Positions 17,890 through 26,831 of a stretch of 64,000 bases of DNA are shown here, in pieces. The stretch spans positions 62,001-126,000 of the forward strand of contig NZ_LXYO01000003.1 of NCBI RefSeq assembly GCF_001650915.1, given 5' to 3'. Source of the DNA: Marinobacter sp. EhC06 (GTDB lineage: Bacteria > Pseudomonadota > Gammaproteobacteria > Pseudomonadales > Oleiphilaceae). The notes beneath the pieces were generated by a model. The model ran no database searches. It had not been told where the DNA came from and saw only the letters and a list, made by a program, of their open reading frames with translations. Made by a program: the position numbers and the translations under genes. Positions within the stretch are counted from its first letter, which is position 1, and every line of letters begins with the position of its first letter.

Positions 17890-19505
17890 GATCTCTCCTC
17901 CAGTCTGAACGGATGGTGGGGCACCCGGCGGAACATGGTGGGCACCTTCAGGGCTTCCGCCGCCAGGAATCGCGTCAACCGGTCAAAAGGCAACTCAAGG
18001 TAAAGCCCCTGGCGGAAGTGCGCACACAGTGCGCGGGTCGCCGGGAACCGGGCGCCGAACACGATCATCAGCGAACAGGCAGCCAGCAGTGCAACCATTG
18101 CTGAACTGACCGCCCAGGCTGTCGTCGGGATAGCGAACCCCTCATGCACGGGCACTGCCGGGCCAACGAGGAAGTGCAGCAGGGAGTAGACCGGGACCAG
18201 AAGTACCGCCAGGCCTGCAAGCCGTAATTTCACTGCGGCAGTTGCTCCGGCCGGAATGCCCATTGCCGCTGCAGACACCGCCAGCACCAGAAGCGCTCCG
18301 AAGACCGGGTTGTTCTCAACGATCCAGGGCGCCTGGACCAGGATGGCAGCCGCCACCAGGCCGGTAGCGCCGGCCCAGAACAGCCGGCTGGCTGCCGGCG
18401 ATTCCGGGAAGCGCGTTGCCGCAGATACGGCCACAGTGCGACCGGATGCCAGGAAAGAATGTGCCTTATACAGTGAGTGGGCCAACAGATGAAGCAGAGC
18501 CAGGGTGTATGCCCCCATACCGATTTCGAACAGCATGAATCCCATCTGGGCGCAGGTAGACCAAGCCAGGGCATGCTTGACCGAGTACTGGGTCATCATG
18601 GTCAGGACAGCAACAACGGCTGTCATTCCACCAATTACCAGCAGAATCATGTGGCCAGCCGTAAAACCATCGAAAACCGGGAAAAGGCGCAGCCAGAGGA
18701 ACCCGCCCAGGTTGATAACCCCGGCGTGGAGCAGCGCCGAGACCGGCGTCGGGGCTTCCATTACCCGAATGAGCCAGCCATGGAAGGGAATCTGGGCACA
18801 CTTGAGGACAGCCGCCAGGGCCAGAACAACCGACGCAACCGTCAGCGCCGTGGATCCGCCGGCTCGGGCGGCCTCACTCTGAACCATTTCCGGCAGGTAA
18901 AAGGTGCCGTAGTGAAGATACAGGGCCACCACACCGGAAATAACCAGTGCATCGCCCACCCGGCTGACAATGAACTTCTGGACTGCCGCCATGCGCGCCT
19001 GGGGACGGTCCTGGTAGAGGGTGAGCAAATGATGCAAAGCCAGGCTGACACCAATCCAGGCGCCCGCGAGAATCAACAGGTGGTTGGTAAATACCAGCAC
19101 CAGAACTGAGGCAACCGTCACCAGGAACCATGGGAGAAACCGGTCACGGCCGGGATCCTGGCTGAGGTAATTGTCTGCAAAACGCAGGATCACCCAGCCA
19201 ATGAAGGCAACCATGAGGGCCATCCAGACCGCGATACCGTCCGGGTACAGACCGAACCGACCACCAAGGGTCGCAAGAGTGTTGCTGTTACCCCCAACCT
19301 GGGCTTGTGCCAACAGCAACACCCCCACCATCAGGGACGCAGCCATGGAGGCCACCATCATCCATCCTGCGAGGCGCCAGCAGTGGTTCAGCTTCAGGGG
19401 GCTTTTCAGCCAGCCACTCAGCCCGGCCAGCACGAAAAGGCTCACCGGCAGCAGCAGCCAGATTGCGAGGATCAATAGCGATGAAAATTCGGCGATTGGA
19501 TTCAT
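17886..19505 (-). CDS. dabB: DabB, proton-conducting membrane subunit (NuoL/MrpA-like)
   Basis: A 539-residue polytopic membrane protein of the proton-conducting NADH-quinone oxidoreductase family (PF00361 type). The central stretch LIRVMEAPTPVSALLHAGVIN is the family hallmark with its conserved Pro and His residues, and I estimate 13-14 hydrophobic helices. The frame extends upstream to 19616, but the ATG at 19505 has an AGGAGG ribosome binding site and gives the expected N-terminus (MNPIAEFSSLLILAIW). It is coupled to dabA by a 4-base overlap. No other complex I subunits are near, so a role with DabA in cation-driven inorganic-carbon uptake is well supported by context. Confidence 0.9.
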   Translation of the reverse strand: MNPIAEFSSLLILAIWLLLPVSLFVLAGLSGWLKSPLKLNHCWRLAGWMMVASMAASLMVGVLLLAQAQVGGNSNTLATLGGRFGLYPDGIAVWMALMVAFIGWVILRFADNYLSQDPGRDRFLPWFLVTVASVLVLVFTNHLLILAGAWIGVSLALHHLLTLYQDRPQARMAAVQKFIVSRVGDALVISGVVALYLHYGTFYLPEMVQSEAARAGGSTALTVASVVLALAAVLKCAQIPFHGWLIRVMEAPTPVSALLHAGVINLGGFLWLRLFPVFDGFTAGHMILLVIGGMTAVVAVLTMMTQYSVKHALAWSTCAQMGFMLFEIGMGAYTLALLHLLAHSLYKAHSFLASGRTVAVSAATRFPESPAASRLFWAGATGLVAAAILVQAPWIVENNPVFGALLVLAVSAAAMGIPAGATAAVKLRLAGLAVLLVPVYSLLHFLVGPAVPVHEGFAIPTTAWAVSSAMVALLAACSLMIVFGARFPATRALCAHFRQGLYLELPFDRLTRFLAAEALKVPTMFRRVPHHPFRLEERS

Positions 19506-19599
19506 ATCAGCAAACCTCCTGTTTGCATGTACTTTGCCTTTATTCGTCCCATAGAAAAAATGGTTTATACTGATCACTTCATTCTGTTTTTGAGAACGA

Positions 19600-20517
19600 A
19601 TGGCCATGAAGCTCAACTATCACCATCTCTACTATTTCTGGAAGGTTGCCCGCACCGGCCACCTGACCCGGGCTGCCGACTCGCTGCACATTTCCCAGTC
19701 CGCCCTGTCGGGTCAGATTCGGAAACTGGAGGAGAGCCTGGGCCATGACCTGTTTATCCGCGAGGGGCGGCGCCTGAAGCTGTCTGAAGCCGGGCGCATG
19801 GCATTCTCATACGCCGAGGAGATCTTCCGGCAGGGTGAAGAACTGACGGCGCTGTTTGCCTCTGGCGCCCAGCCCAACCGGGAGATCCTGAGGATCGGAG
19901 CCGTTGCCACTCTTTCGCGGAACTTCCAGGAAGGCTTTCTCCAACCTCTGCTCAATCGGGAAGATCTGGAACTGAGCCTGCAAAGCAGCCACATTGATGA
20001 ATTGCTTCGGCGGCTCTCAGCCCACCGACTGGACCTTATCCTGGCCAATCAGTCCGTACAGGGCGATGAACAGAATCCATGGCGTTCCCGGCTGATTGCC
20101 AAACAGCCGGTAAGTATTATCGGCCCCCGGGGAATGGATGTTCACGGCGATTTCGCCGAGGTACTGCGCGGCAGGAGCCTGATTGTTCCAGGGCCCGACA
20201 ACAACATACGCCAGGCCTTTGACCAGCTTTGCGAATACCACAAGCTACGCCCGAACATCGCCGCAGAAGTGGACGACATGGCCATGATGCGACTTCTGAC
20301 CCGGGATACCGGGCACTTCGCCATCATGCCGCCGGTGGTGGTGCGGGACGAAATGAAGAGCGGAGCCCTGGCGGACTATGGCGCCCTGCCCGGCGTCTTT
20401 GAGGAGTTCTATGCCATCAGCATCCGGCGCCAGTTCGAGACGCCGGCGCTTCGGGAGCTGCTGTCTCAAACCGAGGAAAACTTCCTGACCCGGACACCGA
20501 TTGGTCATTCTGACTAG
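19600..20517 (+). CDS. LysR-family regulator, NhaR-like, divergent from dabBA
   Basis: A 305-residue LysR-type regulator. The N-terminal winged helix (about residues 5-65) begins LNYHHLYYFWKVARTGHLT, close to the NhaR pattern, with the recognition helix around LHISQSALSGQIRKLEE. The C-terminal effector domain is of normal length. It reads away from dabB across a 94-bp gap, the classic arrangement for control of the divergent operon. NhaR in E. coli responds to sodium; whether this one senses sodium, pH or CO2 is unknown. ATG codons at 19600 and 19606 are both possible. A TATACT at 19566-19571 may be the -10 element. Confidence 0.88.
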   Translation: MAMKLNYHHLYYFWKVARTGHLTRAADSLHISQSALSGQIRKLEESLGHDLFIREGRRLKLSEAGRMAFSYAEEIFRQGEELTALFASGAQPNREILRIGAVATLSRNFQEGFLQPLLNREDLELSLQSSHIDELLRRLSAHRLDLILANQSVQGDEQNPWRSRLIAKQPVSIIGPRGMDVHGDFAEVLRGRSLIVPGPDNNIRQAFDQLCEYHKLRPNIAAEVDDMAMMRLLTRDTGHFAIMPPVVVRDEMKSGALADYGALPGVFEEFYAISIRRQFETPALRELLSQTEENFLTRTPIGHSD

Positions 20518-20607
20518 CCCGTGTGGCGAAAAATGTCATCCATACGGGCGGGTTACATCCGTATACTGAAGTCGAAAGACCACAATAATAACGCCGGACA
20601 CCCGATC

Positions 20608-22098
20608 ATGACTCAGCACAGCAACCGTGAACGCCCGTCTATTCTGATCATCGGCACCGGTTTCGGTGGCCTGGGCATGGCCATAAAACTGAAACTGGCA
20701 GGCTTCACAAACCTGACCATGCTTGAAAAGGCGGACCGGGTTGGCGGCACCTGGCGCGATAATACCTACCCCGGTGCCGCCTGCGATGTACAGTCACACT
20801 TTTATTCCTATTCGTTTGAACCCAAGCACGACTGGTCGCGCAAATTTGGATTGCAGCGGGAAATACTCGGCTACATGGAGCACTGCGTCGAGAAATACCG
20901 GCTTGGCGATCACATCCGGTTCCATGAGGAGGTACAAGAGGCAGTCTTTGACGACCATTCGAACCATTGGACGGTCACCCTTACAAGCGGCGAGCAACTC
21001 ACAGCGGACGTGCTGATCACCGCCACCGGCCAGCTCAATCAACCTGCCTGGCCCAGACTCGACGGCCTGGATCGCTTTCAGGGCAAGATGTTCCACTCGG
21101 CCCGCTGGGAACACGATTACGACCTGACCGGTAAACGGGTCGCCGTCATTGGTACCGGCGCCAGCGCTATCCAGTTTGTCCCGGAGATTGCACCGATGGT
21201 CGAACAGCTGGACCTGTTCCAGCGTTCCGCGGCCTGGGTGCTGCCCAAGCCAGATCGTTCATTCAAGCGCTGGGAGCAGACTCTGTTCCAGAAACTCCCG
21301 CTCTGGGATCGCTTTTATCGTTACCTGATCTACTGGAAGAACGAGAGTCGGGCCCTCGCGTTCACCAAATTCAGTGGCCTGCTGGAGTATTACGCCAATC
21401 AGGCGAAACGTGAGGCGCGAAAGCGAGTGACAGATCCCGCCAAACTGAAAAAGATCATTCCGGACTACAAGATCGGCTGTAAACGCATTCTCATTTCCAA
21501 TGACTGGTATCCCGCCATTAACCGGCCCAACGTGAACCTGATTACCGACCCGATCGACCGCGTTGACGAGACTGGCGTGATCACCCGGGACGGCCACCAC
21601 CATCCTGCCGATGCCATTATTTGTGGCACCGGTTTCCGGGCCTCGGAGTTTCTCTCACCCATTCACATAACCGGCCGGGGCGGGAAGACACTCAACGAAG
21701 CCTGGCAAAACGGCGCAGCCGCCTTCAAAGGCATCACGGTCAGCGGCTTCCCGAACATGTTCATGCTGTATGGGCCGAACACCAACCTGGCCCACAACTC
21801 CATCCTCTACATGCTGGAATCACAGTTCCGATACGTTCTGGAATGTCTTGAAGCGCTCGAAAAATACCCGCACTCCGCCATGGACGTCCGCCAGGATCGC
21901 CAGGACCGCTTCACCCATGTGGTGCAGAAGGGTCTGGAAGACACGGTCTGGAGCTCCGGTTGTACTTCCTGGTACCTGGATGCCAATGGCCGTAACACCA
22001 TTAACTGGCCGGGATTTACCTTCACCTACCGGTTTGCGACCCGCCACGTGGACACCGCCGATTACCAGTTTCTATACCCCGGGCAAACCACGGATTAA
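20608..22098 (+). CDS. Flavin-containing monooxygenase / Baeyer-Villiger-type
   Basis: A 496-residue flavoprotein. The ATG at 20608 is preferred to a GTG at 20521 because the FAD motif GTGFGGLGMA then lies near residue 17, as is usual. The second (NADPH) Rossmann motif is VIGTGASAIQF, about residue 178. Between them lies FQGKMFHSARWEHD (about 157-170), which fits the FxGxxxHxxxW Baeyer-Villiger fingerprint but ends in Glu rather than Pro or Asp. Such enzymes insert oxygen into ketones or oxidise soft heteroatoms. The gene follows the LysR gene by 90 bp on the same strand. The substrate cannot be inferred. Confidence 0.88.
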   Translation: MTQHSNRERPSILIIGTGFGGLGMAIKLKLAGFTNLTMLEKADRVGGTWRDNTYPGAACDVQSHFYSYSFEPKHDWSRKFGLQREILGYMEHCVEKYRLGDHIRFHEEVQEAVFDDHSNHWTVTLTSGEQLTADVLITATGQLNQPAWPRLDGLDRFQGKMFHSARWEHDYDLTGKRVAVIGTGASAIQFVPEIAPMVEQLDLFQRSAAWVLPKPDRSFKRWEQTLFQKLPLWDRFYRYLIYWKNESRALAFTKFSGLLEYYANQAKREARKRVTDPAKLKKIIPDYKIGCKRILISNDWYPAINRPNVNLITDPIDRVDETGVITRDGHHHPADAIICGTGFRASEFLSPIHITGRGGKTLNEAWQNGAAAFKGITVSGFPNMFMLYGPNTNLAHNSILYMLESQFRYVLECLEALEKYPHSAMDVRQDRQDRFTHVVQKGLEDTVWSSGCTSWYLDANGRNTINWPGFTFTYRFATRHVDTADYQFLYPGQTTD

Positions 22099-22168
22099 AG
22101 CACCCGCCTTGCACTTTCTCTTGAAGGAAGTCCATATTCATAGGATGATTGGGTTATCGGTTTGAAGG

Positions 22169-22858
22169 ATGATAAACACCATGTTGGAACGTATCCGCAA
22201 AGGCTCTCTGGTGGAAACCGCCATAGAGAGTTTGAGAAACGCTATCGAAAAGGGCGATTGGTCTGTGGGTGATCGTCTGCCCGTGGAATCGGAGCTGTCT
22301 GACTCCCTTGGAGTCAGTCGCAACACCGTGCGCGAGGCGGTTCGGGTGCTGGTACACGTAGGAATGCTGGAAACCCGCCAGGGCGATGGCACCTACGTGC
22401 GCGCCACCCGCGATGCCGGGGAAACACTGCGGAGGATTGCCCGAACTCAGCTGGCGGATCAGCTGGAAGTCAGAATCATGCTGGAAACCGAGGCCGCCAA
22501 GTTGGCCGCGGCCAGGCGAACAGACCAGGATCTGCGACAGATGACAACGGCCCTGGATGCACGCGCCAGAGCCGGAAGCGATCTTAAGGCCCGCATCTGC
22601 CACGATGAAGCCTTCCATCACGCCCTGGTAGCCGCTTCCCATAATTCCGCGCTGGTAGAACTGTACGATTACTTCTCCCACGCTATCAGCCAGACCATTG
22701 AGCAGACCGAAACCGACTCGGATCTTCCGGAGCCTTCCCAGGAAGACCACGAACTGCTGCTGGCCGCTGTCAGACGGCAGGATGAGAGCAAGGCCGAGAC
22801 CCTGGCCAGAGAGCTTTTGAAACCCAGCCTTCAGGCACTCAAGCGTCGGGGGTCCTGA
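22169..22858 (+). CDS. FadR/GntR-family transcriptional regulator
   Basis: A 229-residue regulator with an N-terminal GntR winged helix (RLPVESELSDSLGVSRNTVREAVRVL, about residues 38-63, is the helix-turn-helix region) and a C-terminal all-helical FCD ligand domain (about 85-220). Likely metal or ligand residues of that domain are in HDEAFHHALV. It lies 3 bp ahead of the BASS-type transporter, so the two are one operon, and the regulator probably controls its own expression and that of the transporter. FCD regulators usually bind small organic acids. The effector is unknown. Confidence 0.88.
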   Translation: MINTMLERIRKGSLVETAIESLRNAIEKGDWSVGDRLPVESELSDSLGVSRNTVREAVRVLVHVGMLETRQGDGTYVRATRDAGETLRRIARTQLADQLEVRIMLETEAAKLAAARRTDQDLRQMTTALDARARAGSDLKARICHDEAFHHALVAASHNSALVELYDYFSHAISQTIEQTETDSDLPEPSQEDHELLLAAVRRQDESKAETLARELLKPSLQALKRRGS

Positions 22859-22861
22859 TTC

Positions 22862-23857
22862 ATGAAATTCCGGATCGACACCTTCACCCTGCTGCTACTG
22901 GGCGCCATCGTACTGGCGACCTTCCTGCCCGCCACTGGCCAGGCCGGGGACGCCTTGGCAACTGCCGGAACCGTCGCTGTCGCCCTGCTCTTCTTCTTCC
23001 ATGGCGCGGCACTTTCCAGGGAACAGATTATTGCCGGTGCCACCCACTGGCGGCTGCATATCCTGATCACCTCACTCACGTTTATTTTCTTTCCGCTGGC
23101 GGTGCTGCCGATCAACGAGCTCAGCGACATTGCTCCCTCGTGGATGCCCAAGGATCTTGGGCTCGGGTTTCTTTACCTGGGCGTGCTGCCTTCCGCGGTT
23201 TCTTCCTCCATCGCCTATACCGCGATGGCCAGGGGCAACGTGCCAGCCGCCATCTGCAGTGCAGCCGCCTCCAATGTTTTCGGCATGATGCTGACACCGT
23301 TCCTGCTGTTGCTGTTGGTAAGCACGTCCGGCGGCGGGGATTTCTCCATAGCGGAGGCCCTGAAAGACATCATTCTTCAATTGCTTCTGCCCTTTGCAGT
23401 GGGCCATGCCCTGAGGCCCTGGCTAGGAGGGTTCCTCGGCAGAAACGAAACCCTGATGTCACGGTATGATCAATGCGTGATCTGGCTGATTGTCTATTCC
23501 GCCTTCTCACACTCGGTGGAAAGCGGATTGTGGGAGAACCTGCCACTGCAGGCCATCCTGTTCGCCATCGGGCTGTGCCTGGGATTACTACTGCTGTTTA
23601 TGGTGTTTGCGAAGTTTCTGGTGCGGCGATTTGGCTTCAGCCTGGAAGATGAGGCGGCGGTGGTGTTCTGCGGCTCTAAGAAGAGCCTGGCGTCAGGCCT
23701 GCCCATGGCGAAGGTTTTGTTCTCCGGCCATCCCGGTTTCGGCATGATCGTTTTACCGATCATGTGCTACAACCAGATACAGGTGATTGTCGGGGCGATC
23801 CTGGCCCAGAAATACCGTGAAAAAATTGAGCGAGCAAACGCCAATAAGGTTAGCTAA
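22862..23857 (+). CDS. BASS-family (bile acid:sodium symporter-like) transporter
   Basis: A 331-residue inner-membrane protein with about ten hydrophobic helices and the family motifs LGVLPSAVSSSIAYT (about residues 114-128) and GSKKSLASGLP in the C-terminal half. It resembles the YfeH/SBF-like group more than true bile acid transporters. Bacterial members move organic anions with sodium. It starts 3 bp after the FadR-type regulator gene and ends 16 bp from the convergent J-like gene. The substrate is unknown. Confidence 0.85.
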   Translation: MKFRIDTFTLLLLGAIVLATFLPATGQAGDALATAGTVAVALLFFFHGAALSREQIIAGATHWRLHILITSLTFIFFPLAVLPINELSDIAPSWMPKDLGLGFLYLGVLPSAVSSSIAYTAMARGNVPAAICSAAASNVFGMMLTPFLLLLLVSTSGGGDFSIAEALKDIILQLLLPFAVGHALRPWLGGFLGRNETLMSRYDQCVIWLIVYSAFSHSVESGLWENLPLQAILFAIGLCLGLLLLFMVFAKFLVRRFGFSLEDEAAVVFCGSKKSLASGLPMAKVLFSGHPGFGMIVLPIMCYNQIQVIVGAILAQKYREKIERANANKVS

Positions 23858-23873
23858 CCGGGGGCCGGCGGAA

Positions 23874-24518
23874 TTAACCGCCGCCCATCCCGCCAAACAG
23901 CGTGGCGAGAATCGCCAGGCCGACAATCCAGCCAATCACCGCCGGCCAGAAATTCATCATCTGCGGTGGCTGCTCACCCTGCTCTTCCGCCATACCAGGC
24001 TCCGGGTAGTTACGCTCGTCTGCTGCCTCAGGAGCCTCTTCCACGCTAAACCAGCCAAACCACTCCCCCAGAAACTGGGCAACTGGCGCCTGGAAAGTCC
24101 CGTTTTCAGCCATCGGGCGCACATGGGGCTCAAGTTGCCGGCCAATTTCGCGTCGCAACTGCGGCTGATCGGCAGGCGGTTCGCACAGAATGGCTTTCCA
24201 GATGCCCGCATCTTTGCTTCTGGACGAGTCGTTTAGCAGTGCCTTGATCTGGATAACAACCTCACGGACCACCTGTCCGTCGTTGGCATCCAGGGGACGT
24301 TCAGCCGCCTCGTCTGGCCCCTGAGCCGGCTGTTCAGGCTGAACAGCGTTCTCGGTCCGCATAACCGGGGCCGGAGCATCGCCCACCGCTTCGCGGAAGG
24401 CCTGCTCCAGGCTTCTGGCCTCGTCTTCAGAGGCAAATTTGAGCTGTTGCTCATACGCATCCTGGATCTTCCGACGATCGCCGGTTGGCTCAATTCCAAG
24501 GATTTCCCAACAATTCAT
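23874..24518 (-). CDS. Divergent J-domain-like protein with C-terminal membrane segment
   Basis: A 214-residue protein; the ATG at 24518 is chosen because the J-like segment starts right there (MNCWEILGIEPTGDRRKIQDAYEQQLK). This fits helices I and II of a DnaJ domain, but the HPD signature that activates Hsp70 is absent; the sequence runs straight into ASEDEARSLEQAF. A Glu/Pro/Ala-rich middle follows, and a C-terminal hydrophobic helix (WPAVIGWIVGLAILATLFGG) probably anchors the protein in the inner membrane. Without HPD it is unlikely to be a normal DnaK co-chaperone. The gene is solitary and its role is unknown. Confidence 0.7.
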   Translation of the reverse strand: MNCWEILGIEPTGDRRKIQDAYEQQLKFASEDEARSLEQAFREAVGDAPAPVMRTENAVQPEQPAQGPDEAAERPLDANDGQVVREVVIQIKALLNDSSRSKDAGIWKAILCEPPADQPQLRREIGRQLEPHVRPMAENGTFQAPVAQFLGEWFGWFSVEEAPEAADERNYPEPGMAEEQGEQPPQMMNFWPAVIGWIVGLAILATLFGGMGGG

Positions 24519-24648
24519 ACAGCTGCAACTCCCGGGCCGAGATTCATTACATTTCAGAGAGACAAAACGTCTGTAGTCCCTTACGATAGGAACCAATCAT
24601 AATAAAACCGCTTTATCCTTTTTCTCGGCAGATTATAGAACGTCAACC

Positions 24649-26799
24649 ATGCATCAATCGACAAAAACGGCAGGAATGGGTGACCACCGCCCTCTCGCAA
24701 CCTGCCTCGGCATCAGCCTTGCCCTGTCCGCCCTGCTTCCGGCTACCGCGCTCGGCCAAACTGACACACCTGATTTCATGCCTGGCTTGCTTGCCCTCGA
24801 AGGCGAACAAAGCGAAATCCCCGAAGTACTGACTACAACACGATTGCGCCAGTCCAAACTCCGGGTTCCCGGCACCACCACGATCATCACCGGCGACATG
24901 ATCCGTGACCTCGGCATCATGAACCTCGTAGAGGCATTCCGGCTGGTTCCGGGCATGGTGGTTGGCCACTGGGGAAGCACCAACCCGGTGGCAACCTATC
25001 ACGGTACTTCCCAGTACGAGCAACGCCGCCTGCAGGTTCAGATTGACGGGCGAACCGCCTACAGAATCAGCCTCGCAGACGTAGATTGGCTGGGCATGCC
25101 GGTGGCACTGGAAAATATCGAACGTATTGAAGTGAGCCGGGGCCCAAATTCCGCCGCCTATGGCATCAACGCGTTTCTTGGAAGCATCAATATCATTACC
25201 CGCTCACCGCAAGACACGGCGGGCGTGGAAGCCTACACCTCGGTTGGGTCGCGTGGTCACCTTCGCACGTTTACCTCTGTGGGCGATACCGATGCCGACA
25301 AAAGTTGGCGGTTGTCGTACGAGAAGCGCAAATCCAACGGCTTTGACAGTCAGATTGATGGCGGCCAGGAGATCCCCTTTCACGATGGCCACGACATCAA
25401 CAACTTCAATTTCGACAGCGTATTCCGAATTGACCGCCAGCATTCGATTGACGTGCGAGCAGGCGTTCTGGATGGCGTAAATGAAGAAGATCTTGAGAAG
25501 TCCGGAAAGCTGGGCGCCACCACAAACCCGGACATTATCATGGATGACTACTACCTCCATGTCCGGTTCGACGGAGCGACCTCACCCGACCATTTCTACC
25601 ACATTCAGGCAAGCTACCAGAATCAACGGCAGCGGCAACGTTGGTCGGTGTCAGCTCCTGCGGCCGAAATCAATGCCCTTCTGCCGACTGGTTTTCCGCC
25701 TTTCCCCGAAGATCAGGGGCCGTTCATCGCCGACCTGAACGAAGACCTGGAGGAAACCCGGCAGGAAATCGAATTTCAGGACACCATAATTTTCAGCGAC
25801 CAATTCAAGCTGGTTTCCGGTTTAGGCTATCGCAAGGATTCTTTTGAGTCAGAAACCTTCTTTAACGGTAAAGGGAAAAATTACCAATCCCGGGTATTCG
25901 CGAACGCTGAGTACTCGCCCTTTCGGTGGCTGACCTTCAACGCAGGCGGCAACTGGGAGCGGACCACGACCACCGATGAAGACTATTTTTCCCCCAGAGC
26001 TGCGGCAAACTTTATCCTGAGCAACAACCACGCCCTGCGGTTTGTCTTTTCCCGGGCGGTTCGCACACCGGATGCCTTCGAACAGAATCCGGACTGGTCC
26101 TATACGCCTACCAACGTTCAGCCTCCCTTTGAAGCACTGGACGGCCAGAAGATCGAAGTGGAAAGTATCCTGGACCCGACTACGTCCACTTACGGGCAGA
26201 AGTTGGAAGAGGAGTGGATCACCTCCCGGGAGATCAGCTACTTTGGCCAGTTCCATCTGGAAAGTGCCCTGCTCTCGGTGGAGGTGCGCTACTTCAACGA
26301 CGATTTCCATGACATGATCAGTGGCGTCATCAACGAAGAAGAATGGTATATCGCCAACAACGTTGATCTGGAGCAGGAAGGCGTGGAGCTGGAGACTTCC
26401 CTGGAATTCTCCGGCACCAAACTTCGGGCCACCTACGCCTATCTGGAACAGGAAGGCCGGTACACCGGCGATCCGGCCGCACTGCCCGTGGACAAACAGG
26501 AACGGGCTGTCGATCTACTTGCCCGACTCTCGGCCCGGGATTCCGGCAGCTTTGCCTGGATCCAGGATCTGCCAAAGGGCTTCATGACGTCAGCGGCCAT
26601 GTACTGGACCAATGAAGTACGTGATACTCGATTCGAGCGAGCCGATTTCCGGTTGGCCCGTCGGGTGGACAAAAGCGATTACAGTTATATGCTGGCACTA
26701 ACGATCCAGCACTACCTTAACCACAAACCATGGATCAGCCCGGATAACCGGATTGAGGATCAGAACCAGTTTTTTGTTGAGGCTGGTATTCGTTTCTGA
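24649..26799 (+). CDS. TonB-dependent outer-membrane receptor
   Basis: A 716-residue receptor with a signal peptide ending near ATALGQ (about residue 36), a plug domain (about 60-170) containing ITGDMIRDLGIMNLVEAFRLVPGMV and RIEVSRGPNSAAYG, and a long beta-barrel ending in a C-terminal phenylalanine (FFVEAGIRF), as outer-membrane insertion requires. The family imports iron chelates, vitamins or other large ligands using TonB energy. It is followed at 33 bp by a periplasmic binding protein and then a hybrid histidine kinase, which suggests ligand sensing tied to uptake. The ligand is not evident. No iron-box could be identified with confidence upstream. Confidence 0.9.
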   Translation: MHQSTKTAGMGDHRPLATCLGISLALSALLPATALGQTDTPDFMPGLLALEGEQSEIPEVLTTTRLRQSKLRVPGTTTIITGDMIRDLGIMNLVEAFRLVPGMVVGHWGSTNPVATYHGTSQYEQRRLQVQIDGRTAYRISLADVDWLGMPVALENIERIEVSRGPNSAAYGINAFLGSINIITRSPQDTAGVEAYTSVGSRGHLRTFTSVGDTDADKSWRLSYEKRKSNGFDSQIDGGQEIPFHDGHDINNFNFDSVFRIDRQHSIDVRAGVLDGVNEEDLEKSGKLGATTNPDIIMDDYYLHVRFDGATSPDHFYHIQASYQNQRQRQRWSVSAPAAEINALLPTGFPPFPEDQGPFIADLNEDLEETRQEIEFQDTIIFSDQFKLVSGLGYRKDSFESETFFNGKGKNYQSRVFANAEYSPFRWLTFNAGGNWERTTTTDEDYFSPRAAANFILSNNHALRFVFSRAVRTPDAFEQNPDWSYTPTNVQPPFEALDGQKIEVESILDPTTSTYGQKLEEEWITSREISYFGQFHLESALLSVEVRYFNDDFHDMISGVINEEEWYIANNVDLEQEGVELETSLEFSGTKLRATYAYLEQEGRYTGDPAALPVDKQERAVDLLARLSARDSGSFAWIQDLPKGFMTSAAMYWTNEVRDTRFERADFRLARRVDKSDYSYMLALTIQHYLNHKPWISPDNRIEDQNQFFVEAGIRF

Positions 26800-26831
26800 A
26801 TTTAACAAGGAAAGCGCGAGCCCTGGACGGT

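Noticed and set aside
23867..23882. GGCGG / CCGCC hairpin at the junction of the BASS transporter and J-like genes
   Set aside because: A 5-bp stem that overlaps the stop codon of the J-like gene; no T-run, so not supported as a terminator.
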